Positions 1 through 7,146 of a stretch of DNA of 14,427 nucleotides are shown in pieces. The translations under genes were made by a program, and so were the position numbers. Where the stretch lies: NCBI GenBank assembly GCA_024680835.1, contig JAILBP010000122.1, positions 1 through 14,427 of the forward strand, in the 5' to 3' direction. Positions within the stretch are counted from its first letter, which is position 1; every line of letters starts with the position of its first letter. This DNA is from RGIG6904 sp024680835 (lineage in GTDB: Bacteria; Bacillota; Clostridia; Lachnospirales; Lachnospiraceae). The notes beneath the pieces were generated by a model. That model saw only the letters and a list, made by a program, of their open reading frames with translations, had not been told where the DNA came from and did not search any database.

Positions 1-1
1 A

Positions 2-361
2 ATACTGGATGAGATGTATGAGCGCTATGATATAGAGGAAAAGCTGGATATGGAATACCTTCCGCGGAAGATAAAGATCCCGGATCTTAGCATAACGCAT
101 ACCTCAAGATTCACTGTTGAAAAGTTTTTCCTGGACTCCAACGGACACATGAATAACGCTTGGTTTATACGCCTTGCGCAGGTGGCATTCCCCGATATCC
201 CGACAGGCAGACATCTCTCACGGATCTGCGTTGAATACAAAAAACAGGCAAGGCTCCATGATGTGATAATCCTGGATACCTACGAGGCTGAGGACGGGTT
301 CTATATCGATATGAGAGACGAAGATAATATATCATATGCGATATGCTGTTTTAAGTATTAA
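2..361 (+). CDS. Acyl-ACP thioesterase, C-terminal part (5' end outside window)
   Basis: The reading frame is open from base 2, so this is the end of a longer gene; the ATG at 14 is probably internal. The protein shows a hotdog-fold thioesterase motif, D-S-N-G-H-M-N-N followed by an aromatic residue (about bases 136-165). This matches the N-x-H-x-N-N active-site segment of the FatA/FatB/bacterial acyl-ACP thioesterase family. These enzymes release free fatty acids from acyl carrier protein in the cytoplasm. The following segment, ending at the TAA at 359-361, fits the second hotdog domain. About half of a typical 240-250 residue bacterial enzyme is missing. A short AT-rich inverted repeat (373-386, TCAATT/AATTGA) follows the stop but has no U-tract. 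Family assignment is from the motif only; another hotdog thioesterase is possible. Confidence 0.75.
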   Translation: MLDEMYERYDIEEKLDMEYLPRKIKIPDLSITHTSRFTVEKFFLDSNGHMNNAWFIRLAQVAFPDIPTGRHLSRICVEYKKQARLHDVIILDTYEAEDGFYIDMRDEDNISYAICCFKY

Positions 362-392
362 CAGATTGTTTTTCAATTAAAATTGAGGATGA

Positions 393-451
393 GGCATGAT
401 CACATGCATGTGCACAGAACGAACAGCAGTGTATATGTATGTGATCGTGCC
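393..451 (+). promoter_or_regulatory. Long stem-loop in the galM upstream region
   Basis: Bases 393-415 can pair with 429-451 in an uninterrupted 23-bp stem closing a 13-nt loop (416-428). Nineteen pairs are Watson-Crick. The other four (397/447, 406/438, 410/434, 412/432) are G-U in the + strand transcript, but would be A-C mismatches in a minus-strand RNA. That favours a structure acting as RNA of the same sense as galM. No U-tract follows 451, so it is not a normal intrinsic terminator. It could be a 5' UTR element of galM, a processing or stabilising hairpin in the 3' UTR of the thioesterase gene, or a small palindromic repeat. I see no clear promoter just upstream. Confidence 0.6.
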
Positions 452-471
452 GGAATACACTTAAAAACAGC

Positions 472-508
472 TGTGAAAATTAGCAGGTCACACTCGTTTT
501 TTCGAGTG
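472..508 (+). promoter_or_regulatory. Two overlapping short hairpins before the galM RBS
   Basis: CACTCG (491-496) and CGAGTG (503-508) form a perfect 6-bp stem with a six-T loop. Just upstream, TGTGA (472-476) can pair with TCACA (488-492), and this second stem shares bases 491-492 with the first. The two cannot both form in full. They end 20 nt before the ribosome binding site. A regulatory role is inference; the stems are short and could be chance. Confidence 0.3.
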
Positions 509-542
509 AATATACGTATATATAATAAAAGGAGGTTTTTAC

Positions 543-1580
543 ATGAAAATCAGAGATTTTGGTAAGGCACCTAAGGGAGCCGCAAAGCTGTACACTCTCG
601 ACAACGGCAGGATGCAGGTTGATGTGACGGATTACGGCGCAACGCTGGTTGCCATCAGGGTTCCGGATAAGGACGGTGCCATGAAGGACGTTATCCTGGG
701 GTATGATGATGCGGAAGGGTATGCATCCCACGGCGGGTATCTCGGAAGGCTTGTAGGCCGTAACGCAAACCGTATAGCCGGTGCGAAATGCATGATCGAC
801 GGCAAAGAGTACCGGCTCACGGTAAATGACAATGACAATAATCTGCATAACGGACCGAACGGTCTGGATTCGGAGATGTTTAAGGTTCGTGTGGTAAATG
901 ATTCCAAGGTAGTAATGTCCGTATTCAGCGCGCATATGTCACAGGAATTCCCGGGAAATCTTCTGGTTTCCGTGACCTATGAGATCACTGATTACAATGA
1001 GCTTGTACTGACTTATGATGTCAAGACCGATGAACCTACCGTTGCTAACTTTACCAACCACGCATATTTTAACCTTAACGGACATAACAGCGGCAGCATC
1101 CTGGGACATACCCTGAAGCTTTTCTCTTCAGCTTATACTCCGGTACATGACAATCAGGCTATCCCCACAGGTGAGATCGCTCCTGTAGAGGGCACGGTGT
1201 TTGATTTCAGAGAGCCCAAGACCATCGGACAGGATATAGGCGCAGATGAGATACAGCTCAAATATGTGAACGGATATGATCACAACTTTGTTGTGGACGG
1301 TCTTGCGGGAGCGCTTCGTCCTGCAGCCTGTGCAGTAGGTGATAAGACCGGTATAAAGATGGAGGTCTACACCGATCTTCCGGGTATACAGCTCTATGCC
1401 GGAAACTTTATAGATGTTGATTCGGCAGGTAAAGAGGGGGCTGTCTACAATCCGAGACACGGCTTTTGCCTGGAGACACAGTTCTTCCCGGATGCCATAA
1501 ACCAGCCTAATTTCATCAAACCCGTCATTGAGCCGGGGGAGAGCTTTATAACAAAAACGATATATAAGTTTTCTGTATAA
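543..1580 (+). CDS. galM: Aldose 1-epimerase (mutarotase)
   Basis: Interconverts alpha and beta anomers of glucose, galactose and related aldoses in the cytoplasm, feeding the Leloir and glycolytic pathways. The 345-aa length is normal for the GalM family. Visible family motifs are GRNANRI (72-78), LHNG (101-104; H102, usually LHGG), NHAYFNL (172-178; H173, the expected general acid), DHNFV (246-250) and LETQFFPD (310-317; E311, the expected catalytic base). The start is well set by AAAGGAGG at 528-535, seven bases before the ATG. No signal peptide is present. The gene stands between the partial thioesterase gene and a GGDEF gene and is not tightly coupled to either. Its 181-nt upstream gap holds the long stem-loop and short hairpins listed separately. 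No terminator is obvious after the TAA. Confidence 0.93.
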   Translation: MKIRDFGKAPKGAAKLYTLDNGRMQVDVTDYGATLVAIRVPDKDGAMKDVILGYDDAEGYASHGGYLGRLVGRNANRIAGAKCMIDGKEYRLTVNDNDNNLHNGPNGLDSEMFKVRVVNDSKVVMSVFSAHMSQEFPGNLLVSVTYEITDYNELVLTYDVKTDEPTVANFTNHAYFNLNGHNSGSILGHTLKLFSSAYTPVHDNQAIPTGEIAPVEGTVFDFREPKTIGQDIGADEIQLKYVNGYDHNFVVDGLAGALRPAACAVGDKTGIKMEVYTDLPGIQLYAGNFIDVDSAGKEGAVYNPRHGFCLETQFFPDAINQPNFIKPVIEPGESFITKTIYKFSV

Positions 1581-1587
1581 ATAGTTC

Positions 1588-1616
1588 TTTACCCTGTTAT
1601 TGAAAAATGGTATTAT
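1588..1616 (+). promoter_or_regulatory. Probable sigma-A promoter for the GGDEF gene
   Basis: TTTACC (1588-1593, 4/6 to TTGACA) and TATTAT (1611-1616, 5/6 to TATAAT) are separated by 17 bases. The start would fall near 1623, leaving a leader of about 30 nt before the chosen ATG at 1656. Confidence 0.5.
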
Positions 1617-1655
1617 GACCTATATGTGCTATTGATGGGTATAGGGGTACACTAT

Positions 1656-2681
1656 ATGTATGGATCATTAGTTTTTGCAAATTTCGCTGCGGTTGCTACG
1701 CTCTTGTTCGTGGCGGGATTTATCATGCAATCCAATGACATGTTCGAAAAAAAGGTATCCATTTCCTTCATAATATGTATGGGCATTACTGTGCTGATGC
1801 TGGTGGTGGGAAACGTTCAGCAGATGTTTCCGGATAATGTGAGACTGGCATCCCTGGCATGGATGGTGAGACCTTTTGTCATGTGGAGTCTTACCATCAT
1901 CATGATGAGGCGTGTGGAGTTTAAGTGGAAGGCATATATCTCGCTGGCACCTGCAATTATAGCGGTGCTGTTTACCATCGCCAGCGTTATCTCCGGTGCG
2001 GATGTGACGGCACCGTTGTATTTCTGGACTCAGTCCTATATAGCTGTGGTGATGGTGGCTATCGGCTATAATATCTATATGCAGATATATGATGAGGTCC
2101 TGATGATATTGTTTTTGGGCTTTATCATCATGTTTTCCAACAGATACGATTTTAAGGCCGGGAACAGCACTCTGTTCTGGACTGTCGATGCGCTTGCCAT
2201 CTGCTTTTTTTACATGTTTTTCTATTCGCAGTCCTTCAAGAGGGACGTGCTGACAGGTGCGCTGAACAGAAGGTGTTTTTATGCCGATGCGAGGCACTAT
2301 GAATACAAGATCAGCGCCATCATGTCACTGGACCTTAATAACCTTAAGACACTCAATGACACCAAAGGTCATGCCGAGGGCGACAGGGCGATCTGCACCA
2401 TGACGAATGTGGTCAGGAGATCACTGCCGAGGACCGGATATCTCTACCGAACAGGCGGAGATGAGTTCATGGTCCTGTTCGTTAAGACAGATCTTGAGAC
2501 TGTGCGCATATTAAAGGACGTCATAAAGACCAACATGGAGAAAACACCATATTCCTGTGCTGTGGGTATAGCAGTGTGGAATGATGGAGATACCTTGGAC
2601 GAAGTGTGTGCAAAGGCCGATGTGGCAATGTATGAAGACAAGGTCGCCATGAAGAAGATCATAGGCGGTACGGTCAGATAA
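1656..2681 (+). CDS. Membrane-bound GGDEF protein (predicted diguanylate cyclase)
   Basis: Predicted to make cyclic di-GMP from two GTP at the inner face of the membrane. Residues 1-190 hold about six or seven hydrophobic helices (roughly 8-24, 36-52, 67-84, 93-112, 124-142, 147-160, 175-191), an unrecognised membrane sensor module. The GGDEF domain follows: DVLTGALNRR (197-206), DLNNLKTLND..GH..GD (226-243), intact GGDEF (267-271) and ADVAMYEDK (321-329). The inhibitory RxxD site expected before GGDEF is absent: the aligned positions read P-R-T-G. The 341-aa start at ATG 1656 was chosen because AGGGGT (1643-1648) sits seven bases upstream; in-frame GTG 1626 and ATG 1635 lack such a site. No EAL domain is present. 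It is monocistronic, with its own promoter and a terminator-like hairpin. Confidence 0.88.
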   Translation: MYGSLVFANFAAVATLLFVAGFIMQSNDMFEKKVSISFIICMGITVLMLVVGNVQQMFPDNVRLASLAWMVRPFVMWSLTIIMMRRVEFKWKAYISLAPAIIAVLFTIASVISGADVTAPLYFWTQSYIAVVMVAIGYNIYMQIYDEVLMILFLGFIIMFSNRYDFKAGNSTLFWTVDALAICFFYMFFYSQSFKRDVLTGALNRRCFYADARHYEYKISAIMSLDLNNLKTLNDTKGHAEGDRAICTMTNVVRRSLPRTGYLYRTGGDEFMVLFVKTDLETVRILKDVIKTNMEKTPYSCAVGIAVWNDGDTLDEVCAKADVAMYEDKVAMKKIIGGTVR

Positions 2682-2694
2682 ATGTAATATTGAG

Positions 2695-2713
2695 GGGGAG
2701 ACTGGGTCTCCCC
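2695..2713 (+). terminator. Probable terminator of the GGDEF gene
   Basis: GGGGAGAC (2695-2702) pairs perfectly with GTCTCCCC (2706-2713) around a TGG loop, starting 13 bases after the stop codon. The following bases, TTATTGGCTTTT, are only a weak and broken T-tract, so termination may be partial. Confidence 0.6.
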
Positions 2714-2716
2714 TTA

Positions 2717-2747
2717 TTGGCTTTTAATGTATCTTGAATTTTATATG
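2717..2747 (+). promoter_or_regulatory. Tentative promoter of the gltX operon
   Basis: TTGGCT (2717-2722) and TATATG (2742-2747) are spaced 19 bases apart; a TTATAT reading at 2741-2746 gives 18. Both boxes are imperfect. The location, just upstream of the conserved leader blocks, parallels the better promoter before the second leader copy at 13764. Confidence 0.35.
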
Positions 2748-2751
2748 CCAA

Positions 2752-2856
2752 TGAACGAGAGTAACTGCCTTTCTCTAAATCCGGACTACATCACAAACAG
2801 GCTGTTAATAGTAACGTCGTGTGAATTAGTAACTGTAATAGTTAACAAGTAAAACT
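2752..2856 (+). promoter_or_regulatory. Conserved leader element, copy A (gltX)
   Basis: Two blocks match the leader of the CooC-like gene. Block 1 (2752-2780) contains TGAACGA and TAACTGCC and is 24/29 identical to 13803-13831. Block 2 (2821-2856) begins GTGAATTAGTAAC and is 29/36 identical to 13866-13901. Within block 2, TAACT and AGTTA form a small hairpin around five bases; the imperfect arms TTAGTAAC and GTTAACAA are seven bases apart, as in copy B. In block 1, AGAG (2758-2761) can pair with CTCT (2773-2776). TAACTGCC (2762-2769) can also pair with GGCTGTTA (2800-2807) with one mismatch. No T-box sequence is visible. Function unknown; an RNA element or an operator are both possible. Confidence 0.55.
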
Positions 2857-2886
2857 AATAAATATAACGAGAGGATTTGAAGTAAA

Positions 2887-4350
2887 ATGTCAACCGGAAA
2901 AGTACGTACCAGATTTGCACCAAGCCCCACAGGCCGTATGCACGTGGGTAATTTAAGGACCGCGCTCTATGCTTATCTTATCGCAAAGCATGAGGACGGT
3001 GATTTTGTATTGCGTATCGAAGATACCGACAGGGAACGCTACATGGATGAGGCAGAGGGCATCATATACAGGACCCTTGAGAAGACAGGACTCATACATG
3101 ATGAGGGACCGGATAAGGACGGAGGCGTAGGCCCATATGTTCAGAGCGAGAGATTTAACAGTGGTCTTTATCTGGATTATGCTAAAAAGCTCATAGAAAA
3201 AGGAGCAGCATATTATTGCTTCTGTGACAAGGAAAGGCTTGAGAGCTTAAAGACTACCGTGGCAGGCAAGGAGATCAGCGTCTATGACAAGCACTGTCTC
3301 TTTCTTTCTCCGGAGGAAGTGAAAGCCAACCTCGAGGCAGGGAAGCCCTATGTCATAAGAGCCAATATGCCCAACACCGGCGAGACTACTTTCCATGATG
3401 AGATATACGGCGATATCACTGCACCGAATGAGGAGCTTGACGATATGATCCTCATTAAGTCAGACGGATATCCTACATATAATTTTGCAAATGTTGTAGA
3501 CGATCATCTCATGGGTATCACCCATGTGGTCAGAGGCAGTGAGTACCTTTCCAGCACGCCCAAATATACAAAGCTTTATGAGGCTTTCGGCTGGGAGGAG
3601 CCCAAATATATTCATTGCCCGCTGATAGTGAACGAGGAGCATCAGAAGCTCTCAAAGCGCAGCGGACACTCTTCTTATGAGGATCTTCTGGAGCAGGGAT
3701 TTGTGTCGGAGGCAGTGGTGAATTTCGTGGCACTGCTGGGATGGAGTCCTGCGGGAGAGTTTGACAACAGGGAGATTTTCAGCCTTGAGGAGCTGGTGAA
3801 GGTCTTTGATTACAGACATATCAGTAAATCCCCGGCCGTGTTTGACATGGTGAAGCTCAGGTGGATGAATGGCGAATACATAAAGGCTATGGATTTTGAT
3901 ATCTTTTATGATATGGCGGAGCCCTATCTCAGGGAAGCGGTAAAAGGATCCTATGATCTGAAAAAGATCGCTGCCATGGTGAAGACCCGTATTGAGACCT
4001 TTGCGGACATACCGGAGCATGTGGATTTCTTTGATAAGGTCTGCGAATATGATGTGGAGATGTACCGCCACAAAAAGATGAAGACAACGCCGGAGACTTC
4101 CCTTGATGTACTGAGGGATGTGCTGCCGATGTTAAAGGAGTGCGAAGATTACAGCAATGACAATCTCTATGCTCTGCTGACAGAGTATGTGAATGCACAT
4201 GAGTACAAAAACGGATTTGTGATGTGGCCCATCAGGACTGCGCTCTCCGGCAAGCAAATGACACCTTGCGGCGCCACGGAGATGATGGAGGTTCTGGGTC
4301 GTGATGAGAGCGTAAAACGTATTGAAGAGGCGATAGCAAAGCTGTCGTAA
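2887..4350 (+). CDS. gltX: Glutamate--tRNA ligase
   Basis: Charges tRNA-Glu with L-glutamate in the cytoplasm; in bacteria lacking GlnRS it may also load tRNA-Gln for GatCAB amidation, which cannot be decided here. The class I signatures are present: APSPTGRMHVGN (11-22, HIGH-type motif HVGN at 19-22) and KLSKR (254-258, KMSKS-type). LRIEDTDRER and the C-terminal helical anticodon-binding region are also recognisable. The 487-aa length is normal. The ATG at 2887 follows a rather distant AGAGGA (2870-2875), 11 bases away, and starts exactly where other GluRS proteins do. The gene is first in a run of four: the lysozyme ATG follows the TAA with no gap. Its leader carries the conserved element shared with the CooC-like gene. 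Confidence 0.96.
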   Translation: MSTGKVRTRFAPSPTGRMHVGNLRTALYAYLIAKHEDGDFVLRIEDTDRERYMDEAEGIIYRTLEKTGLIHDEGPDKDGGVGPYVQSERFNSGLYLDYAKKLIEKGAAYYCFCDKERLESLKTTVAGKEISVYDKHCLFLSPEEVKANLEAGKPYVIRANMPNTGETTFHDEIYGDITAPNEELDDMILIKSDGYPTYNFANVVDDHLMGITHVVRGSEYLSSTPKYTKLYEAFGWEEPKYIHCPLIVNEEHQKLSKRSGHSSYEDLLEQGFVSEAVVNFVALLGWSPAGEFDNREIFSLEELVKVFDYRHISKSPAVFDMVKLRWMNGEYIKAMDFDIFYDMAEPYLREAVKGSYDLKKIAAMVKTRIETFADIPEHVDFFDKVCEYDVEMYRHKKMKTTPETSLDVLRDVLPMLKECEDYSNDNLYALLTEYVNAHEYKNGFVMWPIRTALSGKQMTPCGATEMMEVLGRDESVKRIEEAIAKLS

Positions 4351-6342
4351 ATGCTTATGGGAAAAACACGGAGGATCTGCTTTTGGTGCTGTCTTATCAT
4401 AGCTTTTGTCATGATACCTGCGTTGACGGTCAAGGCGGATGAAAAATCTGAACTGAAAAAACAAAAGGTATATGTGGCGAGCGATGCCGGGGTGGGCACC
4501 GTGAGTCTCGGCTGGTCCGGGGCGCAGGGCGCTTCAAAGTACCGTATACTGGCAAGCGGCACCCAAAAAGGCGGCTACAAGTGTGTAAAAAAGGTCAAGG
4601 GCACAAAGACCGCAGTGACATTGAAGGTATCTGCGGAGAAAGGGCAGTTTTACAAGGTAAGACCTGTGTACACACTTTCCGATGGCACGAAGCTCAACGG
4701 CAAAAAGAGCGAAGCGGTGTATGTAAGGAGCTTTGATAACCCGCCTGCCATCACCGTGGATGTGGTTACGAAGGGCTACCGTATCAGCTGGAACCCCGTG
4801 AAAACCTATGACGGTTACGAGATAACAGCTGCGTATGACGATACAGAGGATTACAATGTCCTAAAGCTGATCAAAAAGCCCGGAAAAAAGCAGTTCGTCG
4901 ATAAGTATGTGGAGCCGGGGACAAAGGTTTCCTACAGGCTTCGCGGGTTTTATGTTTTCGAGGGCAAAAAGATAAAAGGTCCCCTCTCCGAAGCTGTAGC
5001 GGTGGAAGAGGACGGATCTGTGGCAGAGGATCCCGTTGATACCCTGATACCCGGGGATACTGTTTCCGGTAATACAGTGTCAGGTAATACTGTTTCTGGA
5101 AATGCGGTTTCCGGAAATGCAGTATCGGGAAATTCGGTTTCGGGTAATGCCGTATCCGGAAATACTGTGTCGGACAATAATATCACGAGTACAAATATCA
5201 CTTTTAATACACGTACATTTCTGACGGGTATAGGCGGAAAGAATACCGTGAAGGCGGCTTCGGCGGTAAGTGATGCAAAGCCCGTATATTCGGTTTTGAA
5301 TGAGACGGTTGCCACGGTGGATCAGGATGGCGTTTTGACGGGAGTCGGAGCAGGGTCCACCAAGGTGGTGGCTGAGATAGACGGTGAGAAGGCTACCGCC
5401 GTGGTGACGGTGACTGATTGCGCCATAAACGGCATTGATATCTCGAAATGGCAGGGAGACGATGTCGATTTCGAGAAGGTCAGGGAAGGCGGTGTCTCTT
5501 TTGTGATGATGCGTATCGCCTATCATCTCACCAAGGATACAAGATTTGAACAATACTACGAAGGCGCTACCGCAGCGGGATTAAAACGGGGCGTATATTG
5601 CTACAGTATGGCGAAATCCGTCCCACAGGCCCGCAAGGAAGCCGAGAATCTTTTGGAAATATTAGACGGCAGGGAGCTCGACTATCCTATAGCAATGGAT
5701 CTCGAGGATGAAAGCCAGCTTAAGGGTCTCTCCAATGCCGACAGGACGGATATGATCCTGGCTTTCAAGAACAGGATAGAGGCAGCAGGTTACAGTTTTG
5801 TGCTGTATGTCAATCTTAACTGGCTGACCCATCATGTGGAAAGCGACAGACTCTCGGATGTGAATCTCTGGATAGCCAGATACAGAACCCAGAGTTACGG
5901 TCACGGTTACACGGGAAAAGGAAATGTGGTAATGTGGCAGTATGCTTCCAACGGTCTGGTGGACGGCATACTGGACGTAAAGAAAAAATACATATCCATT
6001 GATATGAATGTCTGCTACACGACGGACTTCCCAGTCACCTATGATCCGGCTTATGATCCGCCTGCCGAAGATACAGGGGATGTGACTGATCCGGGCAGTA
6101 CCGTTGATGAAGGGGGCTCGGATACAGTATCGGGAAATACCGTGTCAGGTAATACGGTATCAGGTAACACAGTATCCGGTAATACGGTTTCCGGAGATTT
6201 AGTATCGGGTGACCCGGGTAGCAGTGAAAATACAGAGGATACGCCTGTTAACAGTGATCAGACAAGTGCCGGAACCGGGGATGCCTATGATAGAGAAAAT
6301 GCCGGAACCGGTGATGTGCAGGATACGGGTGCCGATGCGTGA
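4351..6342 (+). CDS. Secreted GH25 lysozyme with FN3-like, Big2-like and VSGN-repeat regions
   Basis: Predicted exported N-acetylmuramidase cutting the glycan chain of peptidoglycan. The 663-aa protein has a signal peptide (1-29, likely cut after VKA), two FN3-like domains (about 35-128 and 131-222) and a VSGN pentapeptide linker (237-276). A Big2-like domain (about 278-357), a GH25 catalytic domain (361-560), a second VSGN repeat (592-621) and an acidic low-complexity tail follow. GH25 signatures are GIDISKWQG (361-369, D363) and AMDLEDE (448-454, with D450 and E452 as catalytic pair). NLWIARY and the terminal DMN also fit the family. No LPXTG or other anchor is seen. The ATG abuts the gltX TAA and has no clear ribosome binding site, suggesting translational coupling. 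A role in wall remodelling is inferred, supported by murI next door. Confidence 0.9.
   Translation: MLMGKTRRICFWCCLIIAFVMIPALTVKADEKSELKKQKVYVASDAGVGTVSLGWSGAQGASKYRILASGTQKGGYKCVKKVKGTKTAVTLKVSAEKGQFYKVRPVYTLSDGTKLNGKKSEAVYVRSFDNPPAITVDVVTKGYRISWNPVKTYDGYEITAAYDDTEDYNVLKLIKKPGKKQFVDKYVEPGTKVSYRLRGFYVFEGKKIKGPLSEAVAVEEDGSVAEDPVDTLIPGDTVSGNTVSGNTVSGNAVSGNAVSGNSVSGNAVSGNTVSDNNITSTNITFNTRTFLTGIGGKNTVKAASAVSDAKPVYSVLNETVATVDQDGVLTGVGAGSTKVVAEIDGEKATAVVTVTDCAINGIDISKWQGDDVDFEKVREGGVSFVMMRIAYHLTKDTRFEQYYEGATAAGLKRGVYCYSMAKSVPQARKEAENLLEILDGRELDYPIAMDLEDESQLKGLSNADRTDMILAFKNRIEAAGYSFVLYVNLNWLTHHVESDRLSDVNLWIARYRTQSYGHGYTGKGNVVMWQYASNGLVDGILDVKKKYISIDMNVCYTTDFPVTYDPAYDPPAEDTGDVTDPGSTVDEGGSDTVSGNTVSGNTVSGNTVSGNTVSGDLVSGDPGSSENTEDTPVNSDQTSAGTGDAYDRENAGTGDVQDTGADA
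5059..5178 (+). repeat. First VSGN repeat tract, eight 15-bp units
   Basis: Eight consecutive 15-bp units encode (T/A/S)-V-S-G-N, the last as TVSDN. The units differ mainly at third codon positions, so the peptide rather than the DNA appears conserved. The tract forms the linker between the FN3-like pair and the Big2-like domain of the GH25 protein. Confidence 0.9.
6124..6213 (+). repeat. Second VSGN repeat tract, six 15-bp units
   Basis: Six 15-bp units encode TVSGN four times, then TVSGD and LVSGD. The tract follows the GH25 domain and leads into an acidic Asp/Gly/Thr-rich tail. Synonymous changes again exceed amino acid changes. Confidence 0.9.
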
Positions 6343-6356
6343 GGAAGATACTGATA

Positions 6357-7145
6357 ATGGAAAAATATGACAGACTTGGTCCCGTGGGTGTATTCGACTC
6401 GGGAGTCGGAGGCATAAGCGTCCTAAACGAACTTGTCAGACTGATGCCGGATGAGGATTTCATATATTTCGGTGATTCCGCCAATGCGCCTTACGGTACA
6501 AAGCCGGAGGATGAGATCAGGGAGCTGACCATACGCAATGTAGAAAACCTTCTGGATCAGGGGGCAAAGGGAATATGTGTCGCCTGCAATACCGCGACCA
6601 GTGCAGCTGTCCGTATGATGAGAGGCATGTTTCCGGAACTTCCGCTGGTGGGACTGGAACCGGCAGTAAAGCCCGCAGTCCTGTCAGGAGATCATCCGAC
6701 TGTTCTGGTGATGGCGACACCGGCCACTGTGCGACAGGAAAAACTTAAAAATCTGCTGGACAGATTCGGAGATCTGGGAACTGTGATCCCTGTGGCCTGC
6801 CCCGGCATAGTGGAGCTTGTGGAGCGTGGCATAACGGAAGGATCAGAGGTAGAGAGGGTCATCAGGACCCTTTTGGGAGAATATATCACAAAAGATATAG
6901 ACTGCATTGTACTGGGATGTACCCATTATCCCTTCGTCAAAAAGACCATCAGTAAAGTAATGGGTGAGAATGTGGCAATCTTTGACGGAGGAGGGGGAGC
7001 CGCAAGGCAGATGAGACGTCTTTTGGATGAGAAAGGACTGCTGCGAAATGAACCGGGCAGGACCGGCATGATAAGATTTGAAAACAGTCGTTCCACCATG
7101 GAAGAGATACACCTCTGCAGATTATTGCTGGAGAACGGAGGATGA
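6357..7145 (+). CDS. murI: Glutamate racemase
   Basis: Converts L-glutamate to D-glutamate for the peptidoglycan stem peptide, in the cytoplasm and without a cofactor. The 262-aa protein has the full active-site set: VFDSGVGG (12-19, D14), FGDSANAPYG (38-47), VACNTATSAA (75-84, catalytic C78) and GCTHYPF (187-193, catalytic C188). ATG 6357 was chosen because GAGGAAG (6341-6347) lies nine bases upstream and the protein then begins close to the usual family N-terminus. The upstream in-frame GTG 6339 overlaps the lysozyme stop but has no ribosome binding site. It sits between the exported lysozyme and the subtilase, one base from the latter. Sharing a transcript with gltX places two glutamate-consuming steps together. 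Confidence 0.94.
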   Translation: MEKYDRLGPVGVFDSGVGGISVLNELVRLMPDEDFIYFGDSANAPYGTKPEDEIRELTIRNVENLLDQGAKGICVACNTATSAAVRMMRGMFPELPLVGLEPAVKPAVLSGDHPTVLVMATPATVRQEKLKNLLDRFGDLGTVIPVACPGIVELVERGITEGSEVERVIRTLLGEYITKDIDCIVLGCTHYPFVKKTISKVMGENVAIFDGGGGAARQMRRLLDEKGLLRNEPGRTGMIRFENSRSTMEEIHLCRLLLENGG

Positions 7146-7146
7146 C

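Noticed and set aside
474..486. Possible third, degenerate copy of the GTGAATTAGTAAC block upstream of galM
   Set aside because: GTGAAAATTAGCA resembles the block start, but needs a two-base insertion, and neither the GTTAA arm nor the TAACTGCC block is present.
383..565. 60-aa + strand ORF in the galM upstream gap
   Set aside because: It has no ribosome binding site, overlaps the galM start and covers the long stem-loop; the His/Arg-rich product looks like translated non-coding sequence.
2714..2886. T-box riboswitch before gltX
   Set aside because: tRNA ligase genes in Firmicutes often carry one, but no AGGGUGGNACCGCG-like T-box sequence, specifier loop or terminator before the start codon is visible.
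5059..5178. CRISPR-like or satellite DNA reading of the 15-bp repeats
   Set aside because: The units are in frame, directly adjacent without spacers, and vary at third codon positions, so they are protein repeats.
7078..7146. Upstream extension of the subtilase reading frame
   Set aside because: It overlaps the end of murI and precedes the GGAGG site; the ATG at 7147 gives a proper signal peptide.
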